A stretch of DNA of 64,000 nt from positions 711,734-775,733 of the forward strand of contig NZ_LJJC01000004.1 of the NCBI RefSeq assembly GCF_001420715.1, in the 5' to 3' direction. This stretch comes from Heyndrickxia shackletonii. GTDB lineage: Bacteria > Bacillota > Bacilli > Bacillales > Bacillaceae_C. Position numbers and translations under genes: made by a program. The notes below the pieces were generated by a model. It was given only the letters and a program-made list of their open reading frames with translations, did not search any database and was not told the DNA's origin. This document shows positions 59,323 to 64,000 of this stretch, piece by piece; positions within the stretch are counted from its first letter, which is position 1, and each line of letters starts with the position of its first letter.

Positions 59323-61095
59323 TTATCCCTGCATGTCTTTCCTAATCCATAACTTTGAAAAATTGATCCACCCAAAAGAATCAAATGATACGCCATTGAG
59401 TGCAGGGTGATACCGAGAAATCTTATTCATGTGATAGCCAAATAAAAGCCATTCCTCATCCAGAATTTTCTGTTCAACTTTATCAATAATTTTATCTCGC
59501 TCCTCCGCGGAAGGTGTTTGAACAAACTGGAGAAGCAATTCATCCAGCCACGAATGTTGCTTATCACTCAAAAATCTTCGCAAGAAGCTCGATTCATTCT
59601 GAAACAAATTGAGATAACCCCACTCCGTATCATCTTCAAGCGATTCACAAATGATCAGCAAATCGGCTTCTTCATCCGCATTTGTTAAATAGTAATTATC
59701 AAAGGAAATGGGGTGTAGGGTTATAGTCAATCCGGCAGCTTCACAGCGCTGTTGCAGCCACCGGGCATCATCTACGAATTCCTTTTTGTCCAAATAATAC
59801 AGTTTTAATGTTTCGCCGGAATACCCGCTTTCCCTAAGATAGTTCTTTGCCAAGTCAATCGGTGACCGCTCATAGTCGGCCTGTTTACTTTTAACGGGCA
59901 AAAAGCTGTTCGCCGGGGAGATGCGATTCTCTGCCAATTCTTCGATGATCGATAACCGATCAAAAATTAGTCTCATCGCTTTTCGAAAATATCGGTTGTG
60001 ATGGATTCCTTTTTTTCTGAAATTGAATACCACAAATTGACTGCCATCCATTAAATATTCAATTTCGGCTGCCTTTTTCTCTCCTTGCCCGCTCCAATCG
60101 GGAAGCTGATAAAGATCATCCTGGATGTCTTCAGGAACAAACCACAACTCAACCCGGTCAAGCAACGCCCGCTCTCGAAAATAATCCTCATATGCCTCCA
60201 GGACAAGCACTTGATTTGTAAATTCAGTCATTCGAAACGGCCCTGTTCCAATGATGCCACTTGAAGAGAAAGTGACGTCATGAGGAAGGACGTACATATA
60301 GAAGGAACTGAGAAAATGGAGAAACAATAAATTAGGCTGGCGTAAATGAAAGGTTATGATAAAGTCTGATGGTATTTCAACATGGATCACTTCTTCATAC
60401 TGCCACCGTGACGGAGATTGCAATTCCTGAAGTCTTTGAAATGTATATAATACATCCTTGGATGTCAGAAGCTTTCCGTTATGAAAGCGGACCCCTTTTC
60501 GCAAATAAAACGTCCACTGGCTCCCATCGTCATTGCTTTCCCATGAATGTGCAAGTCCCGGTATGAATGTTTTTTCCTTTGGGTTGAACACCAGCAATGT
60601 GTCACATATTTGTTGAAGCAAAAAGGCTTCTGTCGAGGTGGATACAAATGCTGGGTCCAGAGAGTCCGGTTTACGTCTCATGGTGACCCTTAACACATCG
60701 ACTGTAGTGGCATTAGCGCGTTCCACCTGAAATCCAAATCGGTTCTCAAGGAAACGGTGGAGCTTGTGACGTAAAGGCAGGGGAAGATCTTTAAGGTAGA
60801 GGATGTTCATGGCTTCTTTTATTTTATCTTTCACCAATAAATCCTGAAAGTGCCCGACTGCTACTTCATTAAAATCCCTTAAAGGCGTCATCTGTGAGGG
60901 ATGTCCTCGACCAACCCCGCCTCGCCACTGAATAAATCCGTCCTCTGCTAATTTGCGCAATATCAGTTTGACATTTCGTGGGGTGCAGTACAGAACATTC
61001 GCCAATTCGCCGATGGTGACTGAAATAGTCTCGCCTTTTTTCGGAAGTGTCGGCAGTGATAACAAGATGCTTAAATACTGTTCGGAGGATATCAT
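59323..61095 (-). CDS. SgrR-like regulator with a periplasmic-binding-protein domain
   Basis: A 590-residue protein. The N-terminus is a winged helix of the SgrR type (TIGELANVLYCTPRNVKLIL, RKLAEDGFIQWRGGVGRGHP, about 26-65). Most of the rest is a family 5 solute-binding fold (MRRKPDSLDPAFVSTSTEAF, GLAHSWESNDDGSQWTFYLR, KGVRFHNGKLLTSKDVLYTF) without a signal peptide, so it senses a small molecule inside the cell. GGAGG precedes the ATG. It is divergent from an aldo/keto reductase gene, its likely target. Confidence 0.85.
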   Translation of the reverse strand: MISSEQYLSILLSLPTLPKKGETISVTIGELANVLYCTPRNVKLILRKLAEDGFIQWRGGVGRGHPSQMTPLRDFNEVAVGHFQDLLVKDKIKEAMNILYLKDLPLPLRHKLHRFLENRFGFQVERANATTVDVLRVTMRRKPDSLDPAFVSTSTEAFLLQQICDTLLVFNPKEKTFIPGLAHSWESNDDGSQWTFYLRKGVRFHNGKLLTSKDVLYTFQRLQELQSPSRWQYEEVIHVEIPSDFIITFHLRQPNLLFLHFLSSFYMYVLPHDVTFSSSGIIGTGPFRMTEFTNQVLVLEAYEDYFRERALLDRVELWFVPEDIQDDLYQLPDWSGQGEKKAAEIEYLMDGSQFVVFNFRKKGIHHNRYFRKAMRLIFDRLSIIEELAENRISPANSFLPVKSKQADYERSPIDLAKNYLRESGYSGETLKLYYLDKKEFVDDARWLQQRCEAAGLTITLHPISFDNYYLTNADEEADLLIICESLEDDTEWGYLNLFQNESSFLRRFLSDKQHSWLDELLLQFVQTPSAEERDKIIDKVEQKILDEEWLLFGYHMNKISRYHPALNGVSFDSFGWINFSKLWIRKDMQG

Positions 61096-61232
61096 CTTTT
61101 CCCCCCTCCTTTTTAAAAAAGGTGAAATTTCTGATTAAATCCTACCCTTTTTATTCCTCTTTTACAATATAAAATTATAACTATGTTAGGAAAAGGGAAA
61201 GCGCTTTTGAACTATTAAAGGAGGAAAATGAT

Positions 61233-62225
61233 ATGAAATATAGAAAATTAGGTAATAGTGGACTGCTTGTATCGGAATTGTGTTTAGGTACGATGATGTT
61301 TGGAGATCCAGCCAGCGAAGAGGAATCGATTCGAATGGTGCATCATTTTCTGGATGCAGGCGGTAACTTCATCGACACGGCGGATGTTTATGGTAATGCT
61401 GAAACAATTGTCGGTAAGGCCATTCAAGGACGAAGGTCAGAGGTCATTCTTGCAACCAAGGCTGGATTGAGCACAGGCAGTAGCCCTAATGATAGAGGCA
61501 ATTCCAGAAAGCACATTTTAGACTCCGTTGATGCAAGTCTTAAACGGTTGAATACCGATTATATTGACTTATATCAGTTGCATGTCTGGGATCAATTGAC
61601 ACCGATTGAAGAAACGTTAAGGACTTTGGATGATCTCGTTGCGTCCGGCAAAGTCAGATACATTGGATGCAGCAATTATCTCGCATGGCAACTGATGAAA
61701 TCACTTGCATACAGTGATGCGAAAAATTATATCCGATTCATTTCCATCCAACAACAATATAGTTTAGTGAATCGAGAGATGGATCGTGAACACATATCAC
61801 TATGCCTCGATGAAAATGTTGGTATTATCGCATGGGGTCCACTGGGCGGAGGTTTACTAACGGGCAAATACAGTTCTCTGGACAAGCCTGATTTCGGCCG
61901 GTTCTCATTGGAGTTAAATGGCGAATTTGCTATCAATAACAAGTTTACTCCGAGAAATTTCAAAATTGTAGAAGCGGTAAATGACATTGCGCGTCAAACG
62001 GAAAAATTGCCTTCACAAGTGGCATTAAATTGGTTGTTGGGTAAAGAGGGAATCACATCCCCAATCGTTGGCGCAAGCTCCCTTTCTCAACTCGAACAGA
62101 ATATGGGTGCCGTTGGTTGGGCGTTAACCAAGGAACAGTGGGAGCATTTGGATCACGTCAGCCGTCTGCCCGATGAATATCCGACACGCATGCAAGAAAG
62201 ATTTAGTCGGACTTCTAACAGTTAA
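61233..62225 (+). CDS. Aldo/keto reductase
   Basis: A 330-residue TIM-barrel reductase similar to the one at 57017. The tetrad residues are in FIDTADVYGNAE (Asp, Tyr), ILATKAG (Lys) and YQLHVWD (His); cofactor parts are in GPLGGGLLTGKY and VGASSLSQLEQNM. AAAGGAGG precedes the ATG. The divergent SgrR-like regulator suggests induction by a small organic compound. Confidence 0.9.
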   Translation: MKYRKLGNSGLLVSELCLGTMMFGDPASEEESIRMVHHFLDAGGNFIDTADVYGNAETIVGKAIQGRRSEVILATKAGLSTGSSPNDRGNSRKHILDSVDASLKRLNTDYIDLYQLHVWDQLTPIEETLRTLDDLVASGKVRYIGCSNYLAWQLMKSLAYSDAKNYIRFISIQQQYSLVNREMDREHISLCLDENVGIIAWGPLGGGLLTGKYSSLDKPDFGRFSLELNGEFAINNKFTPRNFKIVEAVNDIARQTEKLPSQVALNWLLGKEGITSPIVGASSLSQLEQNMGAVGWALTKEQWEHLDHVSRLPDEYPTRMQERFSRTSNS

Positions 62226-62479
62226 TTAAAATAACCAGGTCCCAGGGAACACTAACCATGCTCAAAAGGGTTAAGGATGATGTCCATGGATAGTAAAGAG
62301 GATAAGATCGAAGGACGGATTCTCATAAGAACTTAGAATATTGGTTATGAGCGCTTATTTAGAGGACCAACTCAAGAAGTAAAAAATTTTAAAAATAAAT
62401 TTTTTCCTTGTCGATTTCATCAATATATATTCGTTGTATTGATAGAAAGGCAATTTTAAATAGAAAGGTTGTTAAAAAT
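62226..62479. other. Intergenic region
   Basis: No clear terminator or gene. A frame extending the next gene upstream to 62408 lacks a ribosome binding site. Confidence 0.35.
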
Positions 62480-62875
62480 ATGGGAGCACAATTAAACGCT
62501 TATTTGATGTCGGAGGATGCAAGGAATCAAGCTAATTTTTATGTAGAGTCACTTGGAGGAGAAATTCAATCACTTAGAACATTTAGTGAGGCTCCAGGTA
62601 CACCGGAGGCGATGAAGGATAAAGTCATGCATCTTGCTTTGACGGTAGCTGGAAGCAATATGCTGATGATCTCCGATTCTTTTGTACCGGTATCCGGCAG
62701 CCGAAGTATCAGTCTTGCTTTGACCTACGATAATGAATCTGAAGCAAGAGAGGCTTATACCAAGCTTAGTGAGGGGGGAGAAGCCAAGTATCCTTTTGCT
62801 TTACAGCCATGGGGCGCATACTATGGAGAAGTTGTAGATAAATTCGGTGTTACATGGATGATTACTAAACCGTAA
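62480..62875 (+). CDS. VOC family protein (PhnB-like)
   Basis: A 131-residue protein with the PhnB-type VOC pattern: LNAYLMSEDARNQANFYVES, LGGEIQSLRTFSE, VMHLALTVAGSNMLMISD and PFALQPWGAYYGEVVDKFGV. Metal-binding residues of true glyoxalases are mostly not conserved in this subgroup. I used the ATG at 62480, preceded by AGAAAGG. Function unknown. Confidence 0.75.
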   Translation: MGAQLNAYLMSEDARNQANFYVESLGGEIQSLRTFSEAPGTPEAMKDKVMHLALTVAGSNMLMISDSFVPVSGSRSISLALTYDNESEAREAYTKLSEGGEAKYPFALQPWGAYYGEVVDKFGVTWMITKP

Positions 62876-63121
62876 AGTAGCAAGTTAATAAATTATACTG
62901 TTCTACTACCATTTGGATATAGATACTTAATGAAGTGAATATATATTGAAAAGGAAAAGAATACCTTATCCTCGGTAAATAGATTATGGAAGTGTTGTGT
63001 AGCAGTAGGGTTATTTCATTATTTCGTTAAGAGCTAGATTGTTAAATAAAACCGAGTGTTTTAGGACAGAAGTTGAATGTAGATTTATGCATGGTATTTG
63101 ATTTAAAAAGGAGGTCGTTCA
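62876..63121. other. Intergenic region, nothing identified
   Basis: AT-rich; no gene, terminator or repeat could be supported. Confidence 0.35.
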
Positions 63122-63529
63122 ATGGCAGTAAAAATTGCACGATGGATCATGTTGTTTTGTGCTTTGAGTGCAATCATTGCTTTCATCAGCGGTTTTGAAA
63201 ATGTTGTCGCAGCCTCAACTAATCAAAAGATTGTTGAACTATGGAGATTGCTTGGGTTTATTGTCTTTGCAGGTATTTTTACATTATTAGCTTTTAACCC
63301 GACCCGTTATGTTGGAATATGGGAACTGGTAATATTTCATAAACTTGCCATGACGGTCTCTGCTTTAGTTCTTATGAAAGACAATGCTGAAGGGGCAGGA
63401 TTTATTGGATTGATTGATGGCAGCCTGGCTGTCCTGACAATCATTGCTTATTTTTTATCTAAAGGATATGCATCTTGGGGATTTTTCAAAAAAAGGGTGG
63501 AGTTATCGAACAACATAGGTGCAAAATGA
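63122..63529 (+). CDS. Four-helix membrane protein, unknown
   Basis: A 135-residue protein with four hydrophobic segments (about residues 7-27, 43-60, 68-86 and 94-114). AAAAAGGAGG precedes the ATG. The family is not recognised; it resembles small integral membrane proteins often near oxidoreductases or stress genes. It is followed by repeat copy B and a terminator. Confidence 0.65.
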   Translation: MAVKIARWIMLFCALSAIIAFISGFENVVAASTNQKIVELWRLLGFIVFAGIFTLLAFNPTRYVGIWELVIFHKLAMTVSALVLMKDNAEGAGFIGLIDGSLAVLTIIAYFLSKGYASWGFFKKRVELSNNIGAK

Positions 63530-63549
63530 TTAACTTTTATAAAGTGCTA

Positions 63550-63640
63550 TTTTGCTCAATCTTTTTTCAAAATGGATTCTTTTAGATATACGAGATATTT
63601 TGGATCAAACTTTATTTCAAAGCAACAAAAATATAAGCTT
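63550..63640. repeat. Dispersed repeat, copy B
   Basis: TTTTGCTCAATC, TTTTCAAAATGGATTCTTTT and GGATCAAACTTTATTTCAA are in the same order and spacing as in the repeat at 51187-51290. The left arm of the hairpin is degraded. Confidence 0.5.
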
Positions 63641-63650
63641 TTTAAATCTG

Positions 63651-63673
63651 CTGCCATAATAGGCAGTTTTTTT
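63651..63673 (+). terminator. Terminator after the membrane protein gene
   Basis: CTGCC and GGCAG with an ATAATA loop, followed by seven T residues. Confidence 0.75.
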
Positions 63674-63680
63674 ATTTAAT

Positions 63681-64000
63681 TGCTCTGTTAAAGATAAATG
63701 TTGATATTTGATGATTGTCCAAAACCTTGATATAATCAACATAAGAACAAACGTTCGAGAATAGATTTGAAATGGACAAAGCGTTTAGTAACTTGTTAAG
63801 TATATCGACAAATTACCCCATACTAAAAAAGAACGAATATATCAATGGGTTAAACGCTATGTTGACCCTACCTCTTCTGTCGGTGGTCGGCTAATTAACG
63901 AAATGCGGGAAACTCGTTTTAAAGATGGGTTTGAGTGTCCACATTGTTCTTCTGAACACGTTGTTCGGTTCGGCAAGGTAAAAGGTCGTCAACGCTATCG
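63681..64000 (+). mobile_element. IS1595-like element, partial, transposase frameshifted
   Basis: The terminus TGCTCTGTTAAAGATAAATG then TTGAT begins the element. A transposase start (ATG at 63772: MDKAFSNLL) goes out of frame near 63797-63806; the next frame encodes KYIDKLPHTKKERIYQWVKR, YVDPTSSVGGRLINEMRETR and the zinc-ribbon-like FKDGFECPHCSSEHVVRFGK through the window edge. Inserting one A would restore the reading frame. Transposases of this family have such an N-terminal Cys2 ribbon. The copy is probably inactive unless the shift is a sequencing error. Confidence 0.75.

Overview
The window comes from the chromosome of a low-GC, endospore-forming member of the Bacillaceae. It holds a ComK-type competence activator, a CotX/CotV-type spore coat protein behind a sigma-K-like promoter, a class IV (Bacillus-type) PHA synthase cluster, PaiA/PaiB homologues, strong AGGAGG ribosome binding sites and many TTG/GTG starts. 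I see no rRNA, tRNA or CRISPR array. The genus cannot be fixed from sequence alone.

Layout. 1-2.3 kb: a reverse operon of M20 amidohydrolase, DUF3311 protein and an SSS symporter that runs off the left edge. 2.6-4.1 kb: two replication-type winged-helix proteins, one a truncated phage DnaD-like protein. 4.4-13.4 kb: a catabolic island with a perfect cre site, a dicarboxylate/amino-acid symporter, an FAH-family hydrolase, HyuA/HyuB (hydantoinase/oxoprolinase class), an IclR regulator and an OPT transporter; matching palindromes lie just downstream of the hyuA and iclR promoters. 13.4-16.4 kb: a surface-protein remnant, a secreted SH3-repeat polysaccharide deacetylase and two small membrane proteins. 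16.4-20.7 kb: a GntR/FCD regulator divergent from an amino-acid ABC transporter that encloses a saccharopine-dehydrogenase-like enzyme. 20.9-23.4 kb: a His/Gly/Tyr repeat protein, a 52-bp minisatellite and a bile-acid:Na+ symporter family protein. 23.6-24.9 kb: a competence-type sigma factor divergent from comK.

26-36 kb is accessory and decaying. It has a wrecked DnaD-type replication gene, several frameshifted or stop-containing genes, and a run of small single-gene units (DUF2695, CPCC, a 49-aa family, DUF3885) separated by copies of a short imperfect palindrome related to TTGAGCTAAACGGGCAG followed by TTTAGTTGAA. This cassette-like organisation is the least explained structure in the window. 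36-46 kb holds an MBL hydrolase, membrane proteins (YdcF, VanZ/RDD, DUF418), a HAD phosphatase, a 5'-truncated YczE-like gene and a MarR-paiA-paiB operon. 46-49.5 kb holds the coat protein and phaB-phaR-phaC. 49.9-63.5 kb is a series of regulator/target pairs (HxlR/quinone reductase, MocR/LysE exporter, LysR/DinB-SnoaL, SgrR-like/aldo-keto reductase), most with a visible palindrome between them. The window ends in the start of an IS1595-like element.

Three copies of a roughly 275-bp MITE (32.2, 43.7, 58.1 kb) have ends resembling this IS and a solo end at 24.97 kb, so a related transposase may have moved them. One copy sits in the T-tract of a terminator with a near-perfect 8-bp target duplication. 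Gene function calls rest on recognised motifs and family resemblance; no database search was possible.
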